64,000 nucleotides of DNA from Schaalia georgiae DSM 6843 (GCF_000429245.1 NZ_AUBM01000006.1:255051-319050); one strand, 5' to 3'. Shown: positions 19,518 through 29,318, numbered from the stretch's first letter. Notes: generated from the letters alone by a model not told the origin. Translations and numbers: made by a program.

Positions 19518-20942
19518 TCAGCGGGGGCCAGCGGAGCGCTTCGACCGGGCATGGGCACGCGGACGCCCCTCTCCCTGTCCTTCCTTCGGAACCGGGGCGC
19601 GCCTTGTGCGCAAGGCGTGGCACTCGACGGCGATGACGGCGTGCCCGCCGTCGTGGTGGGCCACATGGGCGACGACGACCTGGGCGCGGCCGAGGTCCTG
19701 CGGGAGCGCCCCCTGCGAGTTCGGCGCCATCGCCCCGCGGAGGGCTCCGATTCCCCGCTCCACCGCCTCGCGGGGGGCGCACAGTAGCGACGCCCCCCGC
19801 GTCCGCACGAGCAGCGAGCGCACGAGGGCGGCCACCCAATCGGAGCCGGTGGATGCGCCCGCGTCCGGTTGAACGGCATTGGAAGCGGAAAGGCCGTGCG
19901 GGTCCGCGGCCCCTCCCCCCGCGCGCTGCGGGGGCCGCGAGGCATCCTCTGCTGCGAGCTGTGTCAGCGGACCGGATGCGCGGCTCTGCCCCGGAGGGAC
20001 GAGGCCACTGGCCGCGGCAACCGCCGCGGGGCCGGACCGCCCCTCCCCCGTCCGCGCGGGTTCCACTCCCGTGGCGGTCCCACGGGGGGCCTCCCCCTCC
20101 ACGACGAGCACCTGCCCGCCCCCGGCCGCTGCCCAGGGCGCCAGCGTCCTGCGCGCACCGGCGGCACGGGCCGCGCAGGCCCGGTCGATGCCGAAGGCGC
20201 TCATGAGTTCGACGAGGTCAAAGGCGTGGCGCACGCCGAGGCGGCTCAGCACCCCCTCGTCACTCGTGGCGGGCTCCCCGCCCTCCTCGGGGGGAGCGAC
20301 GGCTGCGGCGGTCCGCACCCCCTCGTCCGTATCCGCGCGCACCGGTGCTGCGGGGTCCCGGGCCGCGCCCCCCCGCCCTGGCGCGCCGCAGCCGAAGGTG
20401 TTCCCGGGCCTGACGAGCACGACCGCGGTGGTGAGCAGAGTGCCCGCACGGGCGTGGGAGGCGAGCTCGGACAGCAGGCGCCGGTCACCCCTGCGGGTGA
20501 GCATCGCCTCGGCGGCATCGGGCCGGGCCCACCGGATCTGGTCGATCTCCCCGCGCGGAGCGGGAACAACGGGCGCGCGCAGTCTCTCGGCGATGGATCC
20601 GGCGAGCACCGGCGCGCCGACCCAGTAGTGGACCTCCTTGGTGTGCCCCGAACCGAGACGGTACCTTTGCGTGGCCAGTGGGACGCCCAGAGTGACGGCG
20701 ACCCCCGTCTCCTCCTCCACCTCGCGCACGGCGGCGACGACGATGGGCTCCCCCGGCTCGGCTTTGCCTTTGGGCCACGACCAGTCGCGGTACCGCGGCC
20801 GATGGACCATGAGGACCTCGATGTCGGCCGGATCGACCGACTCGCCGACGACGCCCGCCCGCCCGGGGTCCGCGAAGCGCCAGACGAGCGCCCCCGCGGA
20901 GCGCACAAGTTTCTGGGGCCTGGGGGAAGGGGTGGGAGTCAC
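19518..20942 (-). CDS. NUDIX hydrolase with degenerate histidine-phosphatase tail (MutT1-like)
   Basis: 474 residues. The N-terminal ~145 form a NUDIX domain: GAVVWRF-like start (GALVWRFADP) and NUDIX box GEPIVVAAVREVEEETGV, as in mycobacterial MutT1, which hydrolyses 8-oxo-dGTP and Ap4A-type substrates. MutT1 continues into an RHG phosphatase domain; here the matching strand reads VVLVRPGNTF, so the catalytic His is Pro, and the rest is expanded with Ala/Gly/Pro-rich sequence. The C-terminal HVAHHDGGHAVIAVECHAL may be the relic of the last strand. The NUDIX half should be active; the second half probably is not. Confidence 0.8.
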   Translation of the reverse strand: MTPTPSPRPQKLVRSAGALVWRFADPGRAGVVGESVDPADIEVLMVHRPRYRDWSWPKGKAEPGEPIVVAAVREVEEETGVAVTLGVPLATQRYRLGSGHTKEVHYWVGAPVLAGSIAERLRAPVVPAPRGEIDQIRWARPDAAEAMLTRRGDRRLLSELASHARAGTLLTTAVVLVRPGNTFGCGAPGRGGAARDPAAPVRADTDEGVRTAAAVAPPEEGGEPATSDEGVLSRLGVRHAFDLVELMSAFGIDRACAARAAGARRTLAPWAAAGGGQVLVVEGEAPRGTATGVEPARTGEGRSGPAAVAAASGLVPPGQSRASGPLTQLAAEDASRPPQRAGGGAADPHGLSASNAVQPDAGASTGSDWVAALVRSLLVRTRGASLLCAPREAVERGIGALRGAMAPNSQGALPQDLGRAQVVVAHVAHHDGGHAVIAVECHALRTRRAPVPKEGQGEGRPRAHARSKRSAGPR

Positions 20943-21058
20943 CTCTCAAGGGTAGCGGCCCGCGTCGGGCACCGCCGGACTGGTGGCCGGGGTTTCGCAC
21001 ACCCGTCCCGTGCGCTGCGCGCACGTTCGCGCCTCCATCCCCTTCCCGGGGGCGCAGG

Positions 21059-21682
21059 CTAGTCGAGCGCGCCGGAAGCGGCCTCGCGGGCCGCAGCGTC
21101 GAGCTCGTCGGCGGTGCGGACCAGTGCTCGGCTCCGCGTCGTGACGGCGTGGGCCAACGGGTCGTCGGGGTCGTCGATCCACGTGGCGTCGGCGGCCGCC
21201 AGGACGCGGCAGGCCCGGGCGGCCTGGGCGAAGACGAAGTCGAGGTCGTCGTCGGTGAGGTCCCCGCGCAACAGGGAATCGACTTCCCCGATCACGAATG
21301 AGAGGGGTCTCACATCCACGGGGGCCTCGAGGCCGTCGATACGGGGCGAAGCGGCCCCCGCCTCGTAACGCCGGGCGACCGCCCCCGGGTCCCGGTGGTA
21401 CCACTCACTCAACAGGTAGGCTCGCCACAGCGCGCCCGGAAGCGTGAACGCGGGGCTGCGCGCCCACACGTGCGCAATGGCGTCGGCCCCGTGCTCGCGC
21501 ACATGGGCGCGCAGGCGGGCCACCGCCTCGTCATCGAACTCGTCATCGCCCACGCCCATGAGCGCCCACGCCGCGGTGTGCGCGACGGCGGCGGACTCGG
21601 CGGGGTCCTGGTCCCCGATGATCGCCTCGGCTCGGGAGGCGGAGAGCATCGCGGGACGCCTCGGTCTGGTCGGTTCGGCCAT
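21059..21682 (-). CDS. Conserved actinobacterial protein of unknown function
   Basis: 207 residues, soluble, helical, acidic. Visible segments: AAWALMGVGDDEFDD, HVWARSPAFTLPGALWRAYLLSEWYHRDP and RPLSFVIGEVDSLLRGD. No catalytic motif is evident. It precedes the NUDIX gene on the same strand by 116 bases and starts just upstream of, and divergent from, tRNA-Lys. I cannot assign a function. Confidence 0.75.
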   Translation of the reverse strand: MAEPTRPRRPAMLSASRAEAIIGDQDPAESAAVAHTAAWALMGVGDDEFDDEAVARLRAHVREHGADAIAHVWARSPAFTLPGALWRAYLLSEWYHRDPGAVARRYEAGAASPRIDGLEAPVDVRPLSFVIGEVDSLLRGDLTDDDLDFVFAQAARACRVLAAADATWIDDPDDPLAHAVTTRSRALVRTADELDAAAREAASGALD

Positions 21683-21714
21683 TTTGGCATCATCCTCTTA
21701 CAATGGTGTGCGAC

Positions 21715-21786
21715 GGGCCTATAGCTCAATGGTAGAGCAGCGGACTTTTAATCCGTAGGTTGGGGGTTCGAGTCCCCCTGGGCCTA
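21715..21786 (+). tRNA. tRNA-Lys (anticodon TTT)
   Basis: 72 nt cloverleaf: acceptor GGGCCTA, D arm GCTC..GAGC, anticodon stem CGGAC/ATCCG around loop CTTTTAA with anticodon TTT, T arm GGGGG TTCGAGT CCCCC. The 3' CCA is not encoded. Confidence 0.96.
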
Positions 21787-21867
21787 CTCGCCCGCCCCAG
21801 CCCCGCCGGCTGGGGCGGTTGCCGCACTGCGCCGGTACCGACGCGCTGCCGACGGATGGAGGTCGCC

Positions 21868-24033
21868 ATGTCCGACGACGCGGACAGGGCCCACGGCGCC
21901 CTGGCGGGACTCGCGCTGGGGGACGCCCTTGGCATGCCGACCCAGGCGATGACCGCCGATCAGATCAGGCTGACCTACGGGTGGGTGGACGCCCTGGTCC
22001 CAGCCGACACCTCGCAGCCCTACGCGCCCGGCATGCCCGCCGGCAGCGTCACGGACGACACGGAGCAGGCGCTGCTCGTCGCCGGCCTGCTGGTATCGGG
22101 CGGGGGCGGCATCGACCCCCACGCCTTCTCCCGCGCCCTGCTGGACTGGGAGGACTCGATGGCGGCCCGCGGTTCCCTCGACCTGCTGGGCCCATCGACG
22201 AAGGCCGCCCTGGAACGCGTGCGGGCCGGGGAGGACCCCCTCCGCGTGGGCGGCGCGGGCACCACCAACGGCTCAGCGATGCGAGTCGCGCCCATCGGGA
22301 TCGCCTCCTCCACCCGGGATCCGCGTTTCGCCGACACCGTGTGGGAGTCGTGCCGCGTCACCCACGCCACCGAACAGGGCTTCCACGCCGCCGCGCTCGT
22401 GGCGGCAGCGGTCTCCCTCGGCATCGACGGAGCAGGGGCGGACAGCCCTTCGGACTCCGCCCGCGCCTCCTTGGAACGCGCCCTGGCCCTTGTGGAGGGA
22501 CTCGGGCGCCGGGGGGCGTGGACGCCCCAGCCGGACGTGTGCGAGCGGACCCGCTACGCGCTGCGGTTCGCGCGCGCCCACGACCTCGCCCCCGGTACTG
22601 CCGACGACGACCGGGCGTTCGCCGGGGCACTGCGGGCACGCGTCGGCGCCTCCGTGGAGGCCGCCCAGTCCGTCCCCGCAGCATTCGCCATCGCCTGGCG
22701 CTACGCCGCCGATCCGTGGCGGGGCCTGTGCGTCGCCGCCAACCTCGGCGGTGACACCGACACGATCGGCGCTATCACCGGCGCCGTGCTCGGCGCCGCC
22801 CTGGGGGCCCGGTGCTGGCCCGCCCAGGAGCTGGAACGAGTGGAGGCCGTCTCCGGGCTGCGGCTGCGCGAGACCGCCGACGGTTTGCTCCGCCTGCGCG
22901 CCCACGGATCCCGACTGCCCGCCCACGGGGAGCCAGTCGCAGCACCGCAGGAGGGCAGGGTCGTCCTGCTCGGGCAGGTGGTCGTCGACCTCGCACTGCT
23001 GACGCCGCGCGTGCCCGCTCCCGGCGGCGACGTGTTCGCAGAGGACGCGGGCATGCACGCGGGCGGGGGCTTCAACGTGCTGGCCGCTGCGCGCCGGATG
23101 GGAGCGGAGGCAGTGAGCCTGTCCGGCGTCGGGGACGGCGGATTCGCCTCGATCATCACCGCTGCGTTGGAGCGCATCGGCGCCTCCTGCGAGGGACCGC
23201 GCGTCGCGGGAACGGACTCGGGGTACTGCGTGGCCATCACGGACGGCGACGGCGAGCGCACCTTCGTCTCGACCAGGGGCGCGGAGGCCCGCCTGCCGCG
23301 CGGGTCGTGGTCCGCCCACGCGGCCCGCTTGCGCAGCGGGGACGTGGTGCACGTGGACGGCTACGCGCTGGCCCACCCGGCCAACACCGCAGCGCTGCGG
23401 GAGTTCCTCTCGGCGCACCTGCCCGCAGGGCTCCGCGCGATCGTCGACGTGTCGCCCGTCGTCGGCGACGTGGACCTCGACGACCTGCTCGCCCTGCGGG
23501 CCCTGGCCCCCCTGTGGTCCATGAACGAGCGCGAGGCGGGGATCCTCGCGGGCCGCCTCGCGCGGGCGTCCGCCGCGCCCCCGCACGGAGGCACTCCCCC
23601 GGGTGAGGCGACACCACCGGCCGGAACGGCCCCCGGGGACGCCGCACAGCTCGCGGCCGCACTCGCCGGCGCCCTGGGCTCCCCCGTCATCGTGCGATGC
23701 GGCGCACACGGGGCGTGGTACGCCCCGGGTGAGCCCGCCGACCCCCGCTGGGCGGTCGGGTCCCCCACCTCCGCAAACGGCCGGACCCGGAGGCAGCGCC
23801 CACCATCAGCGGTCCTCATCCCCACCCCGCGGATCACGGCGGTCGACACGAACGGCGCCGGGGACGCGCACTCCGGGGTGCTGGCCGCCTCCCTGGCACA
23901 GGGGGTGGACATCCTCGAAGCCCTGCGGTTGGCGAACTGCGCGGGCGCCCTCGCCGCGACCCAAGTGGGCCCGGCCACCTGCCCGTCCCGCGCTGAGATC
24001 GAGGCCGCCTCCCGCGCCCTCGCCCATCATTAG
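21868..24033 (+). CDS. ADP-ribosylglycohydrolase fused to PfkB-family sugar kinase
   Basis: 721 residues from the ATG at 21868 (TGGAGG upstream, after the tRNA). Residues ~1-350 are an ADP-ribosylglycohydrolase: GALAGLALGDALGMP, metal ligands in GSVTDDTEQALLVA and NLGGDTDTIGAITGAVLG. Residues ~365-720 are a PfkB/ribokinase domain: GGGFNVLAAARRMG (substrate side) and the C-terminal catalytic VDTNGAGDAHSGVLA. One chain could therefore release ADP-ribose (or a related glycoside) and phosphorylate a sugar or nucleoside. The linker near 345-365 is short. Followed after seven bases by an exporter gene. Confidence 0.88.
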   Translation: MSDDADRAHGALAGLALGDALGMPTQAMTADQIRLTYGWVDALVPADTSQPYAPGMPAGSVTDDTEQALLVAGLLVSGGGGIDPHAFSRALLDWEDSMAARGSLDLLGPSTKAALERVRAGEDPLRVGGAGTTNGSAMRVAPIGIASSTRDPRFADTVWESCRVTHATEQGFHAAALVAAAVSLGIDGAGADSPSDSARASLERALALVEGLGRRGAWTPQPDVCERTRYALRFARAHDLAPGTADDDRAFAGALRARVGASVEAAQSVPAAFAIAWRYAADPWRGLCVAANLGGDTDTIGAITGAVLGAALGARCWPAQELERVEAVSGLRLRETADGLLRLRAHGSRLPAHGEPVAAPQEGRVVLLGQVVVDLALLTPRVPAPGGDVFAEDAGMHAGGGFNVLAAARRMGAEAVSLSGVGDGGFASIITAALERIGASCEGPRVAGTDSGYCVAITDGDGERTFVSTRGAEARLPRGSWSAHAARLRSGDVVHVDGYALAHPANTAALREFLSAHLPAGLRAIVDVSPVVGDVDLDDLLALRALAPLWSMNEREAGILAGRLARASAAPPHGGTPPGEATPPAGTAPGDAAQLAAALAGALGSPVIVRCGAHGAWYAPGEPADPRWAVGSPTSANGRTRRQRPPSAVLIPTPRITAVDTNGAGDAHSGVLAASLAQGVDILEALRLANCAGALAATQVGPATCPSRAEIEAASRALAHH

Positions 24034-24040
24034 GACACGC

Positions 24041-25279
24041 ATGCCACGCAACACCGAAGGCCCCCGCGCCTCCCTGATCGGGGGCCCCCTCACCCCCGCC
24101 CTCCTGCTCACGCTGGCGGCGCTCAACGCAGTGCCCCCAATGGCGACCGACATGTACTCCGCAGCGTTCCCGCAGATCACTGCCTCCCTGTCCACCACCT
24201 CGACCATGGTCGGGCTGACGCTCACGGCGTTCTTCATCGGCTACGCGGTGGGCCAGGTGCTGGGTGGGGCCGTCTCGGACCAGCTGGGCAGGCGCGGACC
24301 CGTCGTCGCCGGCTGCCTGGCGGCGTTGGCGGGCTCCCTCGTGTGCGTCTTCGCACCGAACGCGGGCGTCCTCATCGCCGGGCGGGTCCTCCAGGGGTTC
24401 GGGGGCGGCGCCGCCTCGTCCGTGGGCCGAGCCGTCCTGGTCGATGTCGCGCACGGGAGAATGCTGGCGCGGGCCATGTCGCTGCTGCAGGCCGTCGTCG
24501 GCTTCGCCCCGATGGTCGCCCCCGTGCTCGGCGGTTTCATCGTCACCCGCGCCCCCTGGAGGGCCGTGTTCTGGGCGCTCGCGGCCTTCACCCTGCTGAT
24601 GGCGGTCCTCGCGTGGCGCTTCGTGCCCGAGTCGCTGCCGCCCGGGGAGCGCCATGGCGGCGGAGTGCCCCGTTTCTTCCGCGGCCTGGCCCAAGTGGTC
24701 CGAATCCGGCCATTCGTCGGATTCATGCTGACGAACGCACTGTCGAGCTTCTGCATGTTCGGGTACATCTCGAACGCCACCTATGTGCTACAGGAGTCCC
24801 TGGGGCTCTCCCCCTTCCAGTACTCCCTGGTCTTCGCCCTCAACGCCCTGGTGCCCACGCTGCTGGCACTGGTGAATGTGCGCCTCATCGCGCGCTTCGA
24901 GCCCCGCGTGCTCATCGTCGTGGGCCTGGCGCTGGCGGCCCTGGGGGTTGTGACCCTGGTGGTGTCGGCCACCGCCCTCGGCCTCGCGCTGGTCCCCACG
25001 TGCGCCGGGTTCATGCTCATCATGAGCGCGAATGCCTTCATCTTCGGCAACGCGGCGTCGCTGGCGCTCGGGCAGTCGCGCGAGCTAGCAGGGACCGCCT
25101 CGTCGGTCCTCGGCGTCGCCCAGTCGCTGGCGAACGCCGTTTCCGCGCCGCTGGCGACCTCCGGCGGCTCGTCGGCGACCCCGATGATCGTGGTCATGGT
25201 CACAGGCTCCATCGGCGCGTGGCGGGCCTTCTGGGTGATCGCCCGGCGCGGCGCACACTCCGACGGGGTCGCCCGGTAG
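24041..25279 (+). CDS. Bcr/CflA-type MFS exporter
   Basis: 412 residues, twelve predicted helices. The DMYSAAFPQI segment after helix 1 and motif A GAVSDQLGRRGP after helix 2 are typical of the Bcr/CflA drug-export branch. GRVLQGFGGGAASSVGRAVL is helix 4. The ATG lies seven bases past the fusion-gene stop. Substrate unknown; family members export antibiotics, dipeptides or cysteine-pathway metabolites. Confidence 0.88.
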   Translation: MPRNTEGPRASLIGGPLTPALLLTLAALNAVPPMATDMYSAAFPQITASLSTTSTMVGLTLTAFFIGYAVGQVLGGAVSDQLGRRGPVVAGCLAALAGSLVCVFAPNAGVLIAGRVLQGFGGGAASSVGRAVLVDVAHGRMLARAMSLLQAVVGFAPMVAPVLGGFIVTRAPWRAVFWALAAFTLLMAVLAWRFVPESLPPGERHGGGVPRFFRGLAQVVRIRPFVGFMLTNALSSFCMFGYISNATYVLQESLGLSPFQYSLVFALNALVPTLLALVNVRLIARFEPRVLIVVGLALAALGVVTLVVSATALGLALVPTCAGFMLIMSANAFIFGNAASLALGQSRELAGTASSVLGVAQSLANAVSAPLATSGGSSATPMIVVMVTGSIGAWRAFWVIARRGAHSDGVAR

Positions 25280-25522
25280 GCGCACACGGCGCAAGGGCTG
25301 CCACGTGTTCTGGGCGGTCTCCGCGGGGCCTTGGCCAGCGCCTCGCGCGAGGCCCGCCCGCCGGGTTGCGCACACAAGGACCCCGATTTACGAAACACGC
25401 GCCGCACTGGGCGGCAGATTCAAGCCGTTGTGTGCGACGCCGTGTTACCTAATTCCCTCCCTTGTGTGCGGCACCAGGAGGACGCGGGACAGCCCCGCAG
25501 GGAAACCGCCGCACGGCCCGCG

Positions 25523-26389
25523 TCAATCCTCCCGCCGCGCCATATGGTGCTTGCCCGAGGCGATCCATACGGCCACTGACACCAGGACCAGCCCGGCGAG
25601 CTCCGCGGGAGCGGGGACCTGGCGGAGCATGAGAGCGCCGACCACGGCGCTCGAGGCTGGCAGAAGAGCCGTGAAGAGCGCGAAAGTGGCCGCGGGCAAG
25701 CGTGTGAGCGCCAGGGCCTCCAGCGAGTAGGGGACGACCGTTGAGAGCAGTCCCACACCGACCACTGCGGCGAACAAGCCGGCGTCCGTGAGCGCCACCG
25801 ACGCGCCCGGCCCCAGGACGGGCGCGAAGAGCACCGCCCCGAAGAAGCACCCGAGTGCCAGGTTCGTCACGCCCGAGCGCGTAGAGGCGACCCGCTGCCC
25901 GAGGACGATGTAGAGCGCCCAGGCGAGGGCAGCGGCCAGGATCCACGCCAGGCCGACACGCACCCGCCCCTGCGACAGGTCGAGCCCCAGCCCCCCGATG
26001 CACGCGACCCCTGCCAGGGCCAGGACTGCTGCGACGCGCGGCGCCCACCCCCGCCCGCGCAGGACGGCGACCGCCACTGGACCGACGAACTCGATGGAAA
26101 CGGCGGTGCCCAGGGGCAGGCGGGCGATCGCCTCGTAGAACGAGGAGTTCATCGCCACCAGGACCACTCCGAAGAGCGCGGACGCCGCCAGGTCGCGGCG
26201 GCTGAGCCCGTCGCGCCACGGGCGCCTCCACGCGCACAGGACGAGCGCGCCCGTGGCCGCCCTCCACCATGCGACCGAAGCGGGCTCCACCGCAGCGAAA
26301 GCGACGACCGCCACCGCCGCGCCGACGTACTGGATGAGTGCGGAGCCGACGATGAAGAGCTGCGCCGGCACCCGGTCGGCGAAGGCCAT
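25523..26389 (-). CDS. EamA-family (DMT) transporter
   Basis: 288 residues, ten helices in two EamA repeats (AWWRAATGALVLCAWRR in the first, PYSLEALALTRLPAATFAL in the second), resembling RhtA/YdcZ-type amino acid or metabolite exporters. The ATG follows the msrB stop with no gap (TAGATG), so translation is coupled. Substrate not deducible. Confidence 0.87.
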   Translation of the reverse strand: MAFADRVPAQLFIVGSALIQYVGAAVAVVAFAAVEPASVAWWRAATGALVLCAWRRPWRDGLSRRDLAASALFGVVLVAMNSSFYEAIARLPLGTAVSIEFVGPVAVAVLRGRGWAPRVAAVLALAGVACIGGLGLDLSQGRVRVGLAWILAAALAWALYIVLGQRVASTRSGVTNLALGCFFGAVLFAPVLGPGASVALTDAGLFAAVVGVGLLSTVVPYSLEALALTRLPAATFALFTALLPASSAVVGALMLRQVPAPAELAGLVLVSVAVWIASGKHHMARRED

Positions 26390-26806
26390 CTACTGGGCGG
26401 GGGTGAAGACCAGCGCCACGGAGTTCATGCAGTAGCGCATCCCCGTGGGCTGGTCCGGGGCGTCGGGGAAGACGTGGCCCAGGTGCGAGCCGCAGCGCGA
26501 GCAGCGCACCTCCGTGCGGACCATGCCGTGGCTGGTGTCGACCAGGTCCCTGGTCGCCCCCTCGTCGGCCTCGTAGAAACTGGGCCAGCCGCACGCCGAC
26601 TCGAACTTGGTGTCCGCGTCGAAGAGCCGCTGCCCGCAGGCGGCGCAATGGTACGCGCCCTCGCGGTGCTCGTCGAGCAGCTCCCCCGTGAAGGGCCGCT
26701 CGGTGCCGCCCTCGCGCAGCACGTGGTACTGCATGGGGGTCAGCCGGGAGCGCCACTGGGCGTCTGTGAGGGCCGAGGCCTCGTCAAGGCTTGGGAAATC
26801 ACTCAT
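26390..26806 (-). CDS. msrB: Peptide-methionine (R)-S-oxide reductase
   Basis: 138 residues from the ATG at 26804-26806. Reduces methionine-R-sulfoxide in proteins. Zinc-binding pairs CAACGQ and CSRCGSH, the core [15 protein letters not shown] and the catalytic Cys in RYCMNSVAL are all present (usual MsrB has RYCINSA/S). Thioredoxin is the normal electron donor; trxA is in this window at 63349. Confidence 0.95.
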   Translation of the reverse strand: MSDFPSLDEASALTDAQWRSRLTPMQYHVLREGGTERPFTGELLDEHREGAYHCAACGQRLFDADTKFESACGWPSFYEADEGATRDLVDTSHGMVRTEVRCSRCGSHLGHVFPDAPDQPTGMRYCMNSVALVFTPAQ

Positions 26807-26869
26807 GCCCCTATTGTGGCCCTTCCCGCCGCCCATGGCGCGCTGCCCGGGCTGCTCGGCTCAACACCG

Positions 26870-28792
26870 CTAGTCGCCCTCCTCGTCGTCGTACCTGCGT
26901 CCGGCCATGGCCGCGTTGCGCTCATCGGCCTCGGGCGAGCCCGAGAAGAAGCGCTCGCCCCGCTCGACGGGTTCTGCCGCTGGCCGCGCGGGGACGGGAG
27001 CAGCCGACGAGGCGGGGCCGGCGGGCTCAGCGGACGAGGCCGGGCCGGCGGGCGACGCGCCTGCCTCCCGGGGCGCTGGAACGGAACGCGGGGCCGACCC
27101 GTTCTGTTCGGCGGGCGCCGACTGGCGGGGCCGGGAGACGGCGGGTGGGGGAGGCAGGGGCCCGGAGCCGACAGCGGGCAGCACCCGCGTGCTTTCCGAG
27201 GAGCCCGCCCAGTCCCCGTCGGCAGCGGAGGCGGCCGGGGCCGGACCCACAGCGGTGCCCGGGCGCGGGTCGGGCGCCCCGGCTGCGGCGGGCGCGGGGC
27301 GCCCCCTCCCACTGCCGCCGACCGCCTCCATGATCCGCGTCCGGTCGATCCCGTGGACTGCGGTGGCCGGCCCGTCGGTGCTCTTCGGACGCACCCCAAC
27401 CCTGCCCTCGCTCAGGACACGGCCGACGGCGGTATCGCTCATCACCTGGGTCTCCTCGCCCTGGGACGGCCCCCCGTGGGCGAGCTCCCGCTGGCGCTCC
27501 GCCATCGCCCTGCGCCTGGCGAGTTTGTGCTTGCGCCGGGCGGCGACCATGCGGGCGGCGTGGGCCGCGTCCGTGGGGGTCTTCGAGGCGTCGGACCCGG
27601 GGGCCGGCGCGTCCGAGGGGGCAGGAGGGGCCACGAGCGCGGCCCCCGCCCCGGTCGCGCCGTTCCCGACGATGCCGGCGAGCTCCTCGGCCAGGGAGGC
27701 GGCCCTCTCCCCTGTGGGGTCGTGGGTCACAGTGACGGTCCTGAGGGGTTCGAAGCGGCGGGCCGGGCGCGCGGCGGGGTGCTCGGCCACAATCCACGCG
27801 ATGAGGTGCTCGCGCAGGTAGGTGCGCAGGTCGGACAAGGTCCCGGAGTTCTTCGCGGAGACCAGGACCCGCACCGTGACCGTGTCCTGGTCGGAGTCGG
27901 TGACCTGCACCGTCCACGTGCGCCCGTCCCACAGATCGGTCCTGGTGAGGAGCGCCTCGACCTTGCGGCGGATGAGGTTCACGGGGGCGCTCCAATCGAG
28001 CTTGAGCTCTACCGTGCCCAACTGGGCGGCGGCGCGCCTCGTCCAGTTCTCGAAGGGCGTGGACGTGAAGTAGGTGCACGGGGTGATGAGGCGGCGCTCG
28101 TCCCAGACCCGGACCACGACGTAGCTCAGGGTGATCTCCTCGACGGAACCGGTCTCGCCCTTCTGGCCCGCCACGACCACGTCGCCCACGCGGATGGCGT
28201 CAGTGAACGCCAGCAGGACGCCCGCGAACACGTTGCCGAGGGTCTGCTGGGCCGCCAGGCCCGCGATGACCGAGACGAGGCCGGCGGAGGCGAGGATCGT
28301 GGTCATCGCCTGGCGGGCGGCTTCAAAAGTGCCCAGGATCGCGCACAGGCCGACGACACTGATCACCACCTGCATGAGCCGTCGGATGACCTGGGCCTGG
28401 GTCTCGAAGCGGCGCGAGCGCCCCTTGTCCTGCTTCTGGCGCAGTTTCGCCGCGTCCTCGACCACCCACGCGGCCGAGTAGCCGACCCACGTCAAGCACG
28501 CGAGCGCGGCGATGAGCAGCAGGTGGGACATGACCGACACCGTGGTGCCGTTCGACCAGTCCGTCAGGTCGATGTTGGACAGAGTCACCTGCAGGCCGAT
28601 CCACCCGCCCCACGTGAGGAAGGAGCCGTAGGACGCGGTGCGGGTGCGGGCCAGCAGGGCCGAGGCGATGGCCGATTTCGCCAGCGCGCCCCGTGCGACG
28701 GCGTGCACCAGGACCGCGATGACCAGGCCGATGAAGGCGCCGACGGCGCTGCCCAGCAGCAGCGAAGCGATGTCGAGGGCGTGGGTGACCAC
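26870..28792 (-). CDS. MscS-type mechanosensitive channel with long Ala/Pro-rich tail
   Basis: About 640 residues. Three to five helices, then the pore-lining/beta region with the MscS signature LAAQQTLGNVFAGVLLAFTD and VGDVVVAGQKGETGSVEEIT. After about residue 390 comes a ~250-residue cytoplasmic tail rich in Ala, Pro, Ser and charge, probably disordered. I chose the GTG at 28790-28792 because GGAG lies eight bases upstream; an ATG at 28870 would add 26 residues but lacks a ribosome site. Protects against osmotic downshock. Confidence 0.85.
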   Translation of the reverse strand: MVTHALDIASLLLGSAVGAFIGLVIAVLVHAVARGALAKSAIASALLARTRTASYGSFLTWGGWIGLQVTLSNIDLTDWSNGTTVSVMSHLLLIAALACLTWVGYSAAWVVEDAAKLRQKQDKGRSRRFETQAQVIRRLMQVVISVVGLCAILGTFEAARQAMTTILASAGLVSVIAGLAAQQTLGNVFAGVLLAFTDAIRVGDVVVAGQKGETGSVEEITLSYVVVRVWDERRLITPCTYFTSTPFENWTRRAAAQLGTVELKLDWSAPVNLIRRKVEALLTRTDLWDGRTWTVQVTDSDQDTVTVRVLVSAKNSGTLSDLRTYLREHLIAWIVAEHPAARPARRFEPLRTVTVTHDPTGERAASLAEELAGIVGNGATGAGAALVAPPAPSDAPAPGSDASKTPTDAAHAARMVAARRKHKLARRRAMAERQRELAHGGPSQGEETQVMSDTAVGRVLSEGRVGVRPKSTDGPATAVHGIDRTRIMEAVGGSGRGRPAPAAAGAPDPRPGTAVGPAPAASAADGDWAGSSESTRVLPAVGSGPLPPPPAVSRPRQSAPAEQNGSAPRSVPAPREAGASPAGPASSAEPAGPASSAAPVPARPAAEPVERGERFFSGSPEADERNAAMAGRRYDDEEGD

Positions 28793-29011
28793 TTCAGAGG
28801 CTCCATCGGATTGTCCCGAGTCGCCCGACGCCGCCAGAACGTGTCCAAATTGGGGTGGGATAGTGCGCATGGCGGAAGCGTATGCCCCGTGCCTGACCGC
28901 TTCCTGAAAGACATAAGGTGTGTCAGGGGTCACGAGCGGGCGTTTTGACCTGGAAGGCATGTTCTGCCTAAAGTAATCCTCGTCTTCGGGCGCCAGTCCG
29001 GCGGCCAAACG

Positions 29012-29084
<73 letters not shown>

Positions 29085-29137
29085 CGGCTCCTGCAATCGT
29101 GGAAGCGCAATAATTCAATAGGTCTTACCTGTTGTAA

Positions 29138-29211
29138 GGCCCCGTAGCGCAGTTGGTTAGCGCGCCGCCCTGTCACGGCGGAGGTCGCGGGTTCAAGTCC
29201 CGTCGGGGTCG
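29138..29211 (+). tRNA. tRNA-Asp (anticodon GTC)
   Basis: 74 nt: acceptor GGCCCCG pairing with CGGGGTC, anticodon stem CCGCC/GGCGG around CTGTCAC with anticodon GTC, T loop TTCAAGT. No encoded CCA. Confidence 0.96.
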
Positions 29212-29239
29212 CCGACCAGACCGTAACGGTCCCGGTCCT

Positions 29240-29312
29240 GGCTCTGTAGCTCAGTTGGTAGAGCGTTCGACTGAAAATCGAAAGGTCACCGGATCGACGC
29301 CGGTCGGAGCCA
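29240..29312 (+). tRNA. tRNA-Phe (anticodon GAA)
   Basis: 73 nt: acceptor GGCTCTG/CGGAGCC, anticodon stem TTCGA/TCGAA around CTGAAAA with anticodon GAA. The T loop reads ATCGACG where tRNAs normally have TTCGA, so T54 is an A, a small oddity. Confidence 0.94.
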
Positions 29313-29318
29313 CCGCCT

